A DNA stretch of 54,530 bases from Candidatus Aminicenantota bacterium (lineage in GTDB: Bacteria; Acidobacteriota; Aminicenantia; Aminicenantales; CALLJL01): assembly GCA_026416195.1 (NCBI GenBank), contig JAOAFQ010000235.1:1-54530 (forward strand). The letters are read 5' to 3'. Numbering within the stretch: the stretch's first letter is position 1; the number at the start of each line of letters is the position of its first letter. The position numbers and the translations under genes were made by a program. Of this stretch, positions 41,116 through 51,700 are shown one piece after another. The notes under the pieces were generated by a model. It was given only the letters and a program-made list of their open reading frames with translations, was not told the origin of the DNA and did no database searches.

Positions 41116-43752
41116 TTAAGTCTTCGTCCGTAACCTCTTTTTCCAGAGGTTAAGCCATTGGAGCGCTTCAAGGGGAGTAAGGCGGTCAAGATCCTGAGAA
41201 AGTAAATCTTCCTCTAATTCTTCTAATAATTGCCATCTTCGATCCTCAGCAAAGAGCCAAAGTTGATCTTTAGATTGGTTCATAAATCGCTTGCGACTTA
41301 ACTTTGGCTGGCCTAGTGGATCAAACTCTTTTCTTTCTAAATTAAAAAGAATCTCTTTAGCTCGGTTGATAACTGAACGAGGCACGCCCGCTAATTTGGC
41401 CACATGAAGTCCATAGCTCTGATCGGTTGGCCCAGGTACAACCTTTCTTAGGAAGATAACCTCTCCCTGGTGCTCTTTAACCATGACATGGTAGTTTTTG
41501 ACCCGGTTGAGAGTCAATTCAAGCGCCGTTAATTCATGATAATGGGTAGCAAAAAGGGTTTTAGGTCGAATATCTTCTCGATCGTGGAGATATTCAGCTA
41601 CTGCCCAAGCGATGCTTAAACCATCAAAAGTGCTTGTTCCGCGCCCAATTTCATCAAGAAGAATTAAACTTCGAGGCGTGGCATGATGCAAAATGTTAGC
41701 TGTTTCAATCATTTCAACCATAAAAGTTGACTGACCGAGACTTAAATAATCGGTCGCCCCAATCCGAGTAAAAATGCGGTCGACAAGACCAATTTTAGCT
41801 TCTGAAGCCGGAACAAAAGAACCCATTTGGGCCATAAGACAAATAAGGGCAACTTGCCTGATGTAAGTTGATTTGCCACCCATATTTGGACCAGTAATAA
41901 TCAAAATCTGCCTTTCTTCCCTATCTAGGTCAACATCATTCGGCACAAAGGGTTCGGCCAGCGTCTTCTCTATAATGGGATGACGACCATCTTTTATCCA
42001 GATTCGATCGCTTTCATTAACTTCAGGCCGAACGTAGCGTCGTTCGATGGCCAGCTGAGCTAAAGCCGAGAGGACATCAAGTTCAGCTAGCCGACGAGCA
42101 ATCAATTTCAACTTTGGAATCTGAGTTGCAATTTTCTCCCTTATTTCTAAAAACAGTTGATTCTCAAGAGCCCGAATTTTCTCTTCAGCTGAGAGAACTT
42201 TCTCTTCATACTCTTTAAGCTCTGGAGTTACAAATCTTTCCGAATTGACTAAGGTTTGCTTCCGAATATAATCGGGTGGAACCAAAGGAATATTAGGTTT
42301 CGTCACTTCAATAAAATAGCCAAAAACCTGATTATAGCGGACTTTAAGGGAAGCAATGCCTGTTCTTTCCCTCTCCCTTTTTTCGAGACTAGCTATAAAG
42401 GTTTTGCCTGAATGGCTGAGCGAACGGAGTTCATCCAATTCAGCCGAAAAACCCTCCTTAATTATTCCACCTTCATCAATGAGGGTAGCTGGTTCATCCA
42501 TTATTGCTTGATTAATTAGCTCAGCTATTTCAGCCGCATTATCCCAACTAGCCTTAATCTCTTTAAGCCAGGGAGAATTCAAGGTTTCAATTAACTTCCT
42601 AACTTCGGGAAGAAGCCAAAGAGATTTTTTCAGAGACACGAGGTCTCTGGGATTGGCAATTCCGAGCGATATTTTCCCAGCTAATCTTTCTAGATCACCA
42701 ATTTGTTTTAATATCTTTCTTAATTCCTGACGCTCAACCGTATGGTAAAAAAAATCTTCAACCGCATCCTGGCGACGACAAATTAGCTCAAGATTGAGTA
42801 AGGGCTCAAGAAGCCAGGAGCGAAGCAATCTGGCTCCAGCCGCCGTTACCGTCATATCCATGACATCCAGCAAAGAATCTTTTTCTCGGCCATCTCGGAT
42901 GTTTCTCACCAGTTCTAAATTTCTGATGGCGGTTAAGTCGAGAATCATAAATTCGCTCATTTCATAGCTAGTTATACCTTCGATAAAACGCAGCGACTCA
43001 GGTCGAAGGTTTCGCAGATAATGAAGAAGAGCGCCAGCGGTTCGGCAAGCCAGACCTTTACCCTCAAGACCAAAGCCTTCAAGAGATTCAACCCCAAAGT
43101 GCGATAGGATTAAGGACCGAGTATGGGCTAAATCAAAGGTCCAGTCTTCAACAGGACTAAAGGTTATAGTCTGGTGAAAGGATGGTTTAATTAATTTACT
43201 TATTTCGTTTTCCTGGGTCTGAGGAAAAAGAATTTCTTTGGGAGAAAGTCGATAAATCTCATCAATGAGCCTCTCCTTGGCTTTCTCTTCTCCTTGAGTG
43301 GCTTTGATCCTACCCCTCAATATATCTAGGCTGGCAAGCCCCCAGCCGTCATCCTCTAAAAAGAGGCTGATTATAACCACTCCCTCCCGCACCTCTTCAG
43401 GTTCGGCTTCTAAAGCAGTGCCAGGAGTAAGGACTCGAACTACCTCCCGCTTAACGACCCCTTTGGCCATCTTTGGATCTTCAACTTGTTCGCAAACAGC
43501 AACTCGATAACCATGCCGGAGAAGCTTATTTAAATAACTTTGAGCCGCATGATAAGGAACACCACACATAGGAACTTTTTGCCTTGAGGTAAGAGCAATA
43601 TCGAGAATGGAAGAAGCGATTTTGGCATCTTCATAAAAAAGTTCATAAAAATCACCTAACCGGAAAAAAACCAAACAGTCCTGATATTGCCGCTTAATCC
43701 TCAGGTACTGTTGCATCATTGGAGTGATAGCCTCTTCCTTTGCTCCTTTCAT
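41116..43752 (-). CDS. mutS: DNA mismatch repair protein MutS
   Basis: An 878-residue mismatch-recognition ATPase. The N-terminal domain starts TPMMQQYLRIKRQYQDCLVFFRLGDFYELF, which holds the mismatch-wedging FxE-type motif (FYELF). Connector, lever and clamp domains follow. The C-terminal ATPase has Walker A TGPNMGGKSTYIRQ, LILLDEIGRGTSTFDG and a helix-turn-helix end. ATG at 43752 is chosen; TTG at 43788 would add 12 residues and neither has an ideal ribosome site. It is convergent with the acidic protein gene (38 bases) and divergent from pgsA. Confidence 0.95.
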   Translation of the reverse strand: MKGAKEEAITPMMQQYLRIKRQYQDCLVFFRLGDFYELFYEDAKIASSILDIALTSRQKVPMCGVPYHAAQSYLNKLLRHGYRVAVCEQVEDPKMAKGVVKREVVRVLTPGTALEAEPEEVREGVVIISLFLEDDGWGLASLDILRGRIKATQGEEKAKERLIDEIYRLSPKEILFPQTQENEISKLIKPSFHQTITFSPVEDWTFDLAHTRSLILSHFGVESLEGFGLEGKGLACRTAGALLHYLRNLRPESLRFIEGITSYEMSEFMILDLTAIRNLELVRNIRDGREKDSLLDVMDMTVTAAGARLLRSWLLEPLLNLELICRRQDAVEDFFYHTVERQELRKILKQIGDLERLAGKISLGIANPRDLVSLKKSLWLLPEVRKLIETLNSPWLKEIKASWDNAAEIAELINQAIMDEPATLIDEGGIIKEGFSAELDELRSLSHSGKTFIASLEKRERERTGIASLKVRYNQVFGYFIEVTKPNIPLVPPDYIRKQTLVNSERFVTPELKEYEEKVLSAEEKIRALENQLFLEIREKIATQIPKLKLIARRLAELDVLSALAQLAIERRYVRPEVNESDRIWIKDGRHPIIEKTLAEPFVPNDVDLDREERQILIITGPNMGGKSTYIRQVALICLMAQMGSFVPASEAKIGLVDRIFTRIGATDYLSLGQSTFMVEMIETANILHHATPRSLILLDEIGRGTSTFDGLSIAWAVAEYLHDREDIRPKTLFATHYHELTALELTLNRVKNYHVMVKEHQGEVIFLRKVVPGPTDQSYGLHVAKLAGVPRSVINRAKEILFNLERKEFDPLGQPKLSRKRFMNQSKDQLWLFAEDRRWQLLEELEEDLLSQDLDRLTPLEALQWLNLWKKRLRTKT

Positions 43753-43844
43753 GTTTTCAACTATAATCTCCCTTTTCGTTGTTTTCAAGATAACCTAAAC
43801 TACGATTTATCAAGCAGGCTTAAGGCAGCAGAAAGAAACGATCC

Positions 43845-43874
43845 TTGACAGCTCAAAGAAAACTGAATTATTCT
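43845..43874 (+). promoter_or_regulatory. Probable promoter of pgsA with little or no leader
   Basis: TTGACA (43845-43850) and TATTCT (43869-43874) are 18 bases apart. Transcription would start near 43881, at or within a few bases of ATG 43884, where no Shine-Dalgarno is visible. Confidence 0.45.
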
Positions 43875-43883
43875 TTTTAGTTG

Positions 43884-44423
43884 ATGACTTTTCCTAATTT
43901 TCTGACCTTATTTCGAATTATTTCGATTCCAGCGTTAGTCATTATTCTTTTAACTAATTTCCAAGGACAAGCTTGGATTGCTTTTGCCCTTTGGTGTCTC
44001 TCTACCTCCACCGACACTCTTGATGGCTATTTAGCCCGCCGCCGAAAACAAGTGACCATTTTTGGGCAACTTCTTGATCCCATAGCCGATAAGCTTTTGA
44101 TTCTTTCAGCTCTCATTTGTTTAGTCCAAGTTGGACGTGTACCTGCCTGGATGGCGGTAATAATCATCGGTCGAGAGTTTGCTGTTACGGGTTTCCGAGC
44201 CATTGCTTCTTCCCAAGGCCTCCATATTAAGGCTTCCTGGCTTGGAAAAATGAAAATGATTTTAGAAACCATTACGATAGCTTTGATTATTCTTGGAAAA
44301 GAAATATTAGGAAATTTTTATTTTATAGCTAATGTTGGTCTCTGGGCTGTTATCTTCATTTCTATTGTTTCCGCCATTGAATATGGCTGGCGTTATGTTC
44401 CGCATTTATCCAACCAATCTTAA
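43884..44423 (+). CDS. pgsA: CDP-diacylglycerol-glycerol-3-phosphate 3-phosphatidyltransferase
   Basis: A 179-residue inner-membrane enzyme that makes phosphatidylglycerol phosphate. The CDP-alcohol phosphotransferase motif D-G-x2-A-R-x8-G-x3-D-x3-D is complete in DGYLARRRKQVTIFG plus QLLDPIADK. It opens FPNFLTLFRI and has about five membrane helices. ATG 43884 or TTG 43881 could start it. The last 18 bases overlap the convergent fabD gene. Confidence 0.93.
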   Translation: MTFPNFLTLFRIISIPALVIILLTNFQGQAWIAFALWCLSTSTDTLDGYLARRRKQVTIFGQLLDPIADKLLILSALICLVQVGRVPAWMAVIIIGREFAVTGFRAIASSQGLHIKASWLGKMKMILETITIALIILGKEILGNFYFIANVGLWAVIFISIVSAIEYGWRYVPHLSNQS

Positions 44424-45341
44424 AAGTTCTTCTCTTACTTTGTTAAGCGAATCAACATCGCCACAGGAATAAATGGCTACTGGCTTTTCCCAGGAACGAA
44501 CAATCCTTTTCATAAGATTAGATAGTACCTGGCCAGCCCCAACTTCTACAATAATTTCAACTTCTTCTTTTCTAAGAACCTCCATACTTTGCCACCAAAG
44601 AACCGGCCGACTAACTTGTCGTTTTAAGGCCTCACGAGCTTCTTCGCCTTTTGAAATTATGCGAGCTTCAACATTAGTTATAATCGGGAATTTAAGATCA
44701 CAAAATTCCGCTTGATCCAGGTCTTTGGCCAATCTTTCCTCAGCTGGTTTCATTAAGCTAGTGTGAAAGGGGGCACTAACAGGTAAGAAAACGCTTCGAG
44801 GGGCTTTCAATCGCTCAATAGCCGCTTCCACGGCCTTCTTATGGCCGGCAATAACAATCTGATCTTGGCTATTCCAGTTAGCCACCTCAACTACCCCATC
44901 TTTTATCTCGGCCAGAACTGAATTAATCTTTTCATAATTTAGACCCAAGATAGCCGCCATAGCTCCTTCCCCGACTGGCACTGCCTCCTGCATGTATCTT
45001 CCCCGTTGGCGAACTAATCGCAAAGCCTGAGCAAAGGATAAAGCACCAGCCGCCACTAAGGCTGAATATTCTCCTAAACTATGACCGCAAGCAATAGATG
45101 GTTCAACTCCTAACAAGTCAAAAGCAATGTAACTTACCGTGAGTAAAGCCGGTTGAGTATTAATTGTAAGCCGTAGCTCTTCCTCCGGACCCTCAAAACA
45201 GAGCTTAGAAAGTTTAAAACCAAGAGTTTCGTCAGCTAAAGAAAAAACTTCTCTAGCTTTTTCAAAATAAAAATAAAATTCTTTTCCCATGCCCACATAC
45301 TGTGAGCCTTGTCCAGGAAAAAGAAAGGCTATTTTTTTCAT
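44406..45341 (-). CDS. fabD: Malonyl-CoA:ACP transacylase
   Basis: A 311-residue acyltransferase that loads malonate on acyl carrier protein for fatty acid synthesis. FLFPGQGSQYVGMG marks the N-terminus. The nucleophile elbow is GHSLGEYSALVAAGAL, with Ser at about residue 87. The catalytic His is in VSAPFHTSLM. It is not in a fab gene cluster here: it follows the Omp85/SurA-N-like genes with an ATGA overlap, and ends overlapping pgsA. Confidence 0.94.
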   Translation of the reverse strand: MKKIAFLFPGQGSQYVGMGKEFYFYFEKAREVFSLADETLGFKLSKLCFEGPEEELRLTINTQPALLTVSYIAFDLLGVEPSIACGHSLGEYSALVAAGALSFAQALRLVRQRGRYMQEAVPVGEGAMAAILGLNYEKINSVLAEIKDGVVEVANWNSQDQIVIAGHKKAVEAAIERLKAPRSVFLPVSAPFHTSLMKPAEERLAKDLDQAEFCDLKFPIITNVEARIISKGEEAREALKRQVSRPVLWWQSMEVLRKEEVEIIVEVGAGQVLSNLMKRIVRSWEKPVAIYSCGDVDSLNKVREELLRLVG

Positions 45342-45994
45342 AATCCCTCTCTTTCAATTAGTTTTAGACACGATTGATTCACTTTTATTGAAGTCTTATC
45401 TTTCAAACCTCTTATCCAATCAGCCATTTGTTCTCTTATTTTAGCTTGCCGAATTTGATTTTCAATTTCGACCAAAACCTTAATGAGCGGCGGTGGTTCC
45501 ATTTTTTTATCTTGAGACTCAATTACATACTTTTGATGATAATAATTTTCAATCTCTTTAAGGGTTACGCCTACCTGCAAGCTAGAATGAAGGTTTATCA
45601 TTTTTTTATAAATCAATTTCTCTCGTAAATATCCTTCAAGATCGTCCAAAGACAACCCATATGATTTCATCTTTTCCCTAACTTTTTCCTCGCCCCGCCA
45701 GTGGAAAAGATCATCCAAAGCCTGGAGTATTTCCTCTTGATTAAGACTAATTTCTTTCTGTCCCTCTCTGGCCACTAATTTTATTTCAATCACTTTCTCC
45801 AGAACTTTTTCCACGCCATCTTTTATTTCTTCTTCGGTCAAAATAAATTCTTCATAAATTTTTAGATCCAAAAGACTTATAATTTCTCGATCAATAGTGG
45901 CCACTATGCAATCAACAATTTTTTGATAGGAAAAGCTAATAAAAACCAGTATGGTTAAACCAATTAACATAAACCTCAAGACAAATTTTGGCAT
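45338..45994 (-). CDS. SurA N-terminal-like periplasmic chaperone, no PPIase domain
   Basis: A 218-residue protein. The N-terminal signal or anchor (about 5-22, FMLIGLTILVFISF) is followed by VDCIVATIDREIISLLDLKIYEEF, the pattern that begins SurA N-domains, then helical segments (EVREKMKSYGLSLDDLEGYLREKLIY-like). The parvulin domain present in SurA and PrsA is missing. Position between an Omp85 gene (TGATG overlap) and fabD (ATGA overlap) suggests a chaperone for outer-membrane proteins. I am sure of the general type, less of the role. Confidence 0.72.
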   Translation of the reverse strand: MPKFVLRFMLIGLTILVFISFSYQKIVDCIVATIDREIISLLDLKIYEEFILTEEEIKDGVEKVLEKVIEIKLVAREGQKEISLNQEEILQALDDLFHWRGEEKVREKMKSYGLSLDDLEGYLREKLIYKKMINLHSSLQVGVTLKEIENYYHQKYVIESQDKKMEPPPLIKVLVEIENQIRQAKIREQMADWIRGLKDKTSIKVNQSCLKLIEREGL

Positions 45995-48759
45995 CAGAAA
46001 ATTTGGCCAATGGTAATAAAAAGAAGGGGCCGAGGTTTTTTTGTTTTGATATTCCAGGCAACTTCTAGTCGCAATGGACCAAAAGGAGTGCGATACCTGA
46101 TCCCAAAGCCTAGGGCATGTTCAAGGGAAGCTAGACTGAATTGGCTCCGCTTGCCGAAAACGTTACCTAAATCATAAAAGATAGCGGCTCTCATTTCAGG
46201 TAAAGAGGCTAAGAAAGGGAAAGTCAATTCAAAATTGAAGAGAATTAAAGCTTTGCCACCAACGGGTTTTTGGGAGAAGGAATCCTTCGGCCCTAATTCG
46301 TCAAACTCTTGACCTCGAAAAGAGTTGCTGCCACCCGCAAAGAATCTCTCATGGATAGGCATTCGACCCCGCCCCAATCCCAAACGAAAAGTCCCGGAGA
46401 GATTCCATCGAGCAGCTAGAGAATAAAAACGCTGATATTTAAAAAAGCCTTTTAAAAAATCAGCCTCCGACCCAAACATCGGAAAGGCCCATTCAAAAAC
46501 TCCTGAAGCAAAATAACCATTTTCGGGATTAAAAGTATCGTTTCGGCGATCATGAATCAAGCTAGCAGAAAAAGAGGTGGAGGAAAAAGGGAAAAACTGA
46601 CGATCGACTTCAGACTCAGTAATTTCTAAATGGGTAAGGACTGTTCGAGTGTATCTCAGCGTAACGACACTCATCAAATCACCCTTCAAAGCCCTAATTC
46701 CAGTCAAACTTAAGCCCCTTCGGTCAAAGCCAAAACTGATTCTTTCTTCTCTCTCCAACCACATATTTAAATAACCTCGAAGAGGCAAACCAAAAAAATA
46801 AGGTTGTTCCCAAGAAACAACACCTCTCGTTTCTTTGAGGCTCAACTGGCTAACAAAACTTAGTTGAGAAGCATCACCAAAAAGATTAGTCCTAACAATC
46901 TCAGCTGTCCCTCGCAAACGAAGAACATTATTCCAGATCTCAAAACTTCGAGGCTCATTTCTAGTTTCAAAGCCAAGCCCGACACTGGCTAAACTTCTTT
47001 CCCCTTCATAGAAACGAAAGACAAGATCAAGTTGGTCGCGAGCCAGAAAAATCTCCTCAACCTGAACCAAGGTAAAAATACCCAATCTCTCAAGGTTTCT
47101 TTTTGACTCCTGAATCAGCGAAGCGTTGGCCCAATCTCCTTCTTTAATTCGCAATTCCTTTTGGATCGTCATTTGCTTAGTAGTGAGGGCGCCTGTAAAG
47201 TAAATTTGACGTACTCTATACCGTACGCCCTCCTTTATTTTAAAGCAAAGATCATAAATTCCCTCACTCGCTTTTATCTCTTCCACTTGAACTAACGTGC
47301 CTCGAAAGCCCTGTTCTTGGTAAAAATTTATTATTTTTTGAGAGCTTAGTTTAATCAAAGGAGAGTAATAAGCATCACCAGGTTTCAGGCCAAGGACCGA
47401 AAGAAGCAAATCATCTGAGAAGACCAAATCTTGTCGGTTTTGACTCGAAGGATCTTTCTGGAACTTAATCATTCCAATTTTATTTTGGGGTCCTTCATCA
47501 ACATTAAGATAGACAACCAGCTTTTTCCCTTTAGACCTAACTGTAAGGAAAACCTTGGCTTGGCTAAAACCTTTCATCTGGTAAAAAGCTTCAAGTCGTC
47601 TGGGCAGTTCAAAAACCCTTTCCCCATCAATCAAGCCAGTAAGAAAAGACCGAGTAGGAAGACCAAGAACTTCGCGAAGTTCATTCTCTGAAAAATTCTT
47701 ATTCCCAGAAAAAACTATCTCTCTGATAGTTTGTTTAGGGCCTAAGATGATTGTGTAATTGACCTGAATAAAGTTTTCTTTTTTGATAAATTGGCTTTCA
47801 ACTTTAGCCTGAAGATAACCTTTCCGTCTCAAATAATTTCGAATTCTGGCTTCGCCCTCACTTAGGGCCCATTCTTCAAAAACTTTTTCTTCCCAAAGAG
47901 GGACAATTAGGTCTGGAGGTATTTTGGCTCCCTTAAATTCAACCGCAATTTTTTCATAAAGCCAGGGATTAATTTCGACCTCAACCAACTTTTTTTCCTT
48001 GTCAACGAAAACCATCCAATTAACTTCAGCCCGAGGAAAACCTTGGCTCCGCAAGCGCTGCTGAAGCGACTGGCAGCGGGATTGAAGCTCGCGGGGATTA
48101 TATTCATCGCCCGGATTTAAATCAATTATTGCTTTATCTTTCAGACTAAGTTTTTCAACTTCGCCCTTCCAATAGACTTGTCTTATCCTCAATCTTTCGC
48201 CTGGATTGATTTTCCAGATTAGATCCACAAAGTTAGTTCCATGAATTTTTTTAATCGCTACATCGACGGTTGAATTAAAATAGCCTTCCCTTTCGAGGAA
48301 ATTGGCTATTTCTTTACGGGCTCGTACCAAAAGATTCTCATCAAAAAATTCCCCGCCTCTTAGGCTCTGAATTTCTCGGCTAATTGTTTCCGCGCTTAAG
48401 CCTTTTTCAACGACATAAAGAGACTGACGCAAATACAACTGTCTTTGTAACCAAAAGGTTAGGTCAATTGGATTGTCGCCAACCTGAAAGACCTTAATAT
48501 CAGCGAAAAGACCGGTGCGATAAAGATGCTGGATAGCTTCTCGAATCAAAAAGGGTGAAAAAGAATCGCCGCTGCGGAGGGGAATAAGATTTTTTAATTG
48601 AGGGGGAGCAGCTTCTCCTTCTAAAATAACATCTATTCGGCCAATAACCACATTGTTTTCGTCTTGAGCCCAAATAATTCCGAGGTTAATTAACAAAACT
48701 AGAAAGATCAAAAAAAACTTCCCTCGGCAAATCACTGGAATAGCCGGCTTGGCTCTCAC
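45994..48759 (-). CDS. Omp85-family outer-membrane assembly protein with about seven POTRA domains (BamA/TamA-like)
   Basis: A 921-residue protein. The signal peptide is residues 1-31 (FFLIFLVLLINLGIIWA). I count seven POTRA-like repeats from about residue 35 to 560, several with the G-Y/F-x-x-A-x-V core (REGYFNSTVDV, RKGYLQAKVES, MKGFSQAKVFL, EQGFRGTLVQV). The barrel follows, with the Omp85 lid-loop motif GGSNSFRGQEF near 809-819, and the chain ends in the aromatic Phe (TIGQIF). Start is GTG at 48759, 4 bases after the tamB stop, with AGGCGGAG upstream; the longer frame to 48828 overlaps tamB and adds an unlikely sequence before the signal peptide. E. coli BamA has five and TamA three POTRAs. 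The tamB neighbour favours a TamA-like or combined role. Confidence 0.88.
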   Translation of the reverse strand: MRAKPAIPVICRGKFFLIFLVLLINLGIIWAQDENNVVIGRIDVILEGEAAPPQLKNLIPLRSGDSFSPFLIREAIQHLYRTGLFADIKVFQVGDNPIDLTFWLQRQLYLRQSLYVVEKGLSAETISREIQSLRGGEFFDENLLVRARKEIANFLEREGYFNSTVDVAIKKIHGTNFVDLIWKINPGERLRIRQVYWKGEVEKLSLKDKAIIDLNPGDEYNPRELQSRCQSLQQRLRSQGFPRAEVNWMVFVDKEKKLVEVEINPWLYEKIAVEFKGAKIPPDLIVPLWEEKVFEEWALSEGEARIRNYLRRKGYLQAKVESQFIKKENFIQVNYTIILGPKQTIREIVFSGNKNFSENELREVLGLPTRSFLTGLIDGERVFELPRRLEAFYQMKGFSQAKVFLTVRSKGKKLVVYLNVDEGPQNKIGMIKFQKDPSSQNRQDLVFSDDLLLSVLGLKPGDAYYSPLIKLSSQKIINFYQEQGFRGTLVQVEEIKASEGIYDLCFKIKEGVRYRVRQIYFTGALTTKQMTIQKELRIKEGDWANASLIQESKRNLERLGIFTLVQVEEIFLARDQLDLVFRFYEGERSLASVGLGFETRNEPRSFEIWNNVLRLRGTAEIVRTNLFGDASQLSFVSQLSLKETRGVVSWEQPYFFGLPLRGYLNMWLEREERISFGFDRRGLSLTGIRALKGDLMSVVTLRYTRTVLTHLEITESEVDRQFFPFSSTSFSASLIHDRRNDTFNPENGYFASGVFEWAFPMFGSEADFLKGFFKYQRFYSLAARWNLSGTFRLGLGRGRMPIHERFFAGGSNSFRGQEFDELGPKDSFSQKPVGGKALILFNFELTFPFLASLPEMRAAIFYDLGNVFGKRSQFSLASLEHALGFGIRYRTPFGPLRLEVAWNIKTKKPRPLLFITIGQIF

Positions 48760-48763
48760 GTTA

Positions 48764-51700
48764 CTAAAATCTCCGCCTAATTTTAAGATCAAAACTAAGT
48801 CGGCCAAGCTCATCGCGAATCCCCACAATCGATAATCCTGGTTTTAATTCCCATTCGACCCTAACAATTTCCTCTCTTTGGGTGGTTAAATTGGTTGAAT
48901 AGATAATAAAAAAGTTTTCAGAAATCTTTTTCCCCACGGTTAATCGAGCGGTCATCTCAGCTGACGAGCCCAAGACGAAAGGATCAATCCGAAGTCGATC
49001 CAGATTGAGAATTCTTTGAGCTTTTTTCTTAGCCTCTTCAATTATTTCCCCAGAAAGAAAGGAAGCCGTACTCACCTGAGAAACCACATCAGTAGAAGTT
49101 ATCCGTTTAAAGGATTCACCAAGAGCCAATAAGGCTAAAATTTCCTCAGAGGCAAGTGGAGGTGAAGAACTAAATTCAGGTTTAAGCCTATCAATCGGAC
49201 CGCTTAAAGAAAAGGTTACTCGGTAATCTTGGACATAGGTTTCACCTTTCACTTCAAGATAGGGAACTGAAATTGTCGGCTCAGTCAGAATAATTTTTCC
49301 TTTAAGTAATTTGAAGACTCTTTCTTGAAAAAAGACCGAGCCATCAAGGGCTTCAATTTCTCCTATAATAAAAGGCGCCTTAATATCGCCATTTATGGAA
49401 AGATCAAAACGGCCTCTAACTTTAGCCAACGAATTCTCAACCCAAGCTTGATCATCAGCCTTCAATCGTAGGGCCAGAGTTAAGCCATTGAGGAAAGAAA
49501 GCCACGACTTTTCTGAGGAAGGGCTGATTATTCCTACCTTTTCAAAAAAATCTCTTCTCCAGAAGGCCTTTTTAACAGAGAAAAGACCTTCCAGCGTAAA
49601 TCGGTTTTCTTTCTTAAGCAATCTCAAAGAAGCGTCAGTTAGGAAGCGAGTCCGATCAATGGGCGAAAGGACCATATTCCAGCCATCAAGTTGGATGTCA
49701 GCTTCGAATTGAAAGCCTGGTTGAAGCCTTATCTCTCCGAATGCTTCGAGGTCGCCACCGCCTAATTTACCCTGCAAAGAACGGATCGAAAGATTTCGAT
49801 TATTAAGGAGAATTAAAAGAGAAAAATCCGTTAACGGATGGGGAAAGTTGGGAAAGGGAAGAAGAGTTCCTTTAGTTTCAAAAACTCCGGTAATATCTCT
49901 TTTTCCTTTTTCCTGTCTTATCTCAAAAAGATAATTAAAACTACCAGAAGTTCCCTTCCAAGGAATTATAGTAAGGAGATTATCCCTCCCTTTTCCTTGG
50001 ACTGAAAATCTAGGTTGCCCAAAGGAATAGAAGGTTTCGATTTCAAAGCTTTCTTCCCCATTTTCAAAAGCAAAGAGTTTAGCTTCGAATCCCTGACGGC
50101 TAAACAAAATTTCAGTTTGCCCTCTTAATTGAGGCTTCTTATAGATAGAAATAACCAGATCTCTAATTTCAAAACTGCCTCTGAGTTTATCCTGCCCAAG
50201 TTTCCCTGCTCCTTTTAGATAGCCGTCAAATCGTCCTTTAACTCCAGCAATAAGCTGCTCAAGACTAAGATTCTGTCCAAAAAGTTCACCAGAATAAATC
50301 TCATTCCTCAGATTAAGGCTTACCTGGCCCGCAATCCGCCCTCCAGCTAATTCACCGCTAAATTTTTGTAATTTAAAAGTCCCAAGCTCATAAGTAACTA
50401 AGCCGGAAGCGCCTTTTATTGGCTGGCCTAAGAAATTCATCTCTGGGCTTAAAAATTCTCCCTTAATAAAATACTCGCCTTTTGAATTAAGGCTAAGGTT
50501 AAAAGGACCTTCAAATCGGCCCCTTAAAGGAAATTTTAATCCTAGTCCATTAAACGCCTTGGACCAATCACCATTTCTTATCGCTATGAAAGCTGAAAGA
50601 CCTGAGGAATCAACCAGGACTTCTGTTTCTCCCGCAAGAAATGGATCCTGAAAACGGAAATATCCTTCAAATCGACCAGAAGCTATCTTGAATTGTCCTG
50701 AAGCTTCTTTAACCTCGAAACGAGCTAAACTCAGCGGCGAACTATCAAATCTAACTGTTATCTCAGGCGATCTAGGCCGACCAAAGATGTTTACTTTGGC
50801 TTCAGCTTGACCTTTAATGACGGGAAGATTCCATTTTTTCTTCAACAAATTCTGTAAAAAAATTCGAGCTGAGGCAATATCAGCAATTTCGCTTTCTATT
50901 TCCATTTCCAAATTCTCACCAAGGTCAAGCTTGGCTTCAACCTTGAAGCGAGCAAAGTTACTTAAGAAATCCCGAGCTGAAATAAGAACTTTTTTTTGAG
51001 TATCCCATTCAATATAGTAATAACCTTGAAAGGGATATCGATTATCATCCACTTCGAAATTTTTCTCTCTTAATTCACCTTCAATTGTAAGTTTTCGATT
51101 AGCTAAATAAAATTTGCCCCAAGATGGCGACTTTACGGGCCAGGGAAGTTTTAGACCCTTAAGGATTGGATCAAGATAAAAATTGGCAAACTGGCCGGCT
51201 AATTTATCTTTTTCCCAGGAAAGCGAAAATTCTTTTTTTTCTCCATGAAGCTCAAAGCTTATCGCTAGATCACCTCTTAAGCCCAAAGTGCTCTCGAGCC
51301 AACCTCTAGCCTGACCTAACGCTAAACCATTAAGTTCAAGGTCAGAGCTTACAATTTCTCCTTGATAAGACCACCTCCCAGCTCGGCGAACAAGCTGGCC
51401 TTGACTTGTTACCTTTCCCTTCCAAGCAAAAGGAAGATTAAGCCATGAATCAATCGCTTCCATGGGAAACCAAAAAACTCCGTGGAAATTAGCTTCGGGT
51501 GAAGCGAAATTTTTAATTGTTCCTTTTAATTGTAAATACCGGTCAGCTTCGGTCATTAAAAATCGATTAATTTTTAATTCTCCACCTTGATTAACCACAG
51601 AAACTTTCAGCTGACTTGAAGACATAATCGGCCGGTTAGAAAGGGACAAAGAGGCTTGGGGCGCTTCGGCTTCGAAATCGAAAGCATTGCCACGTCTTTT

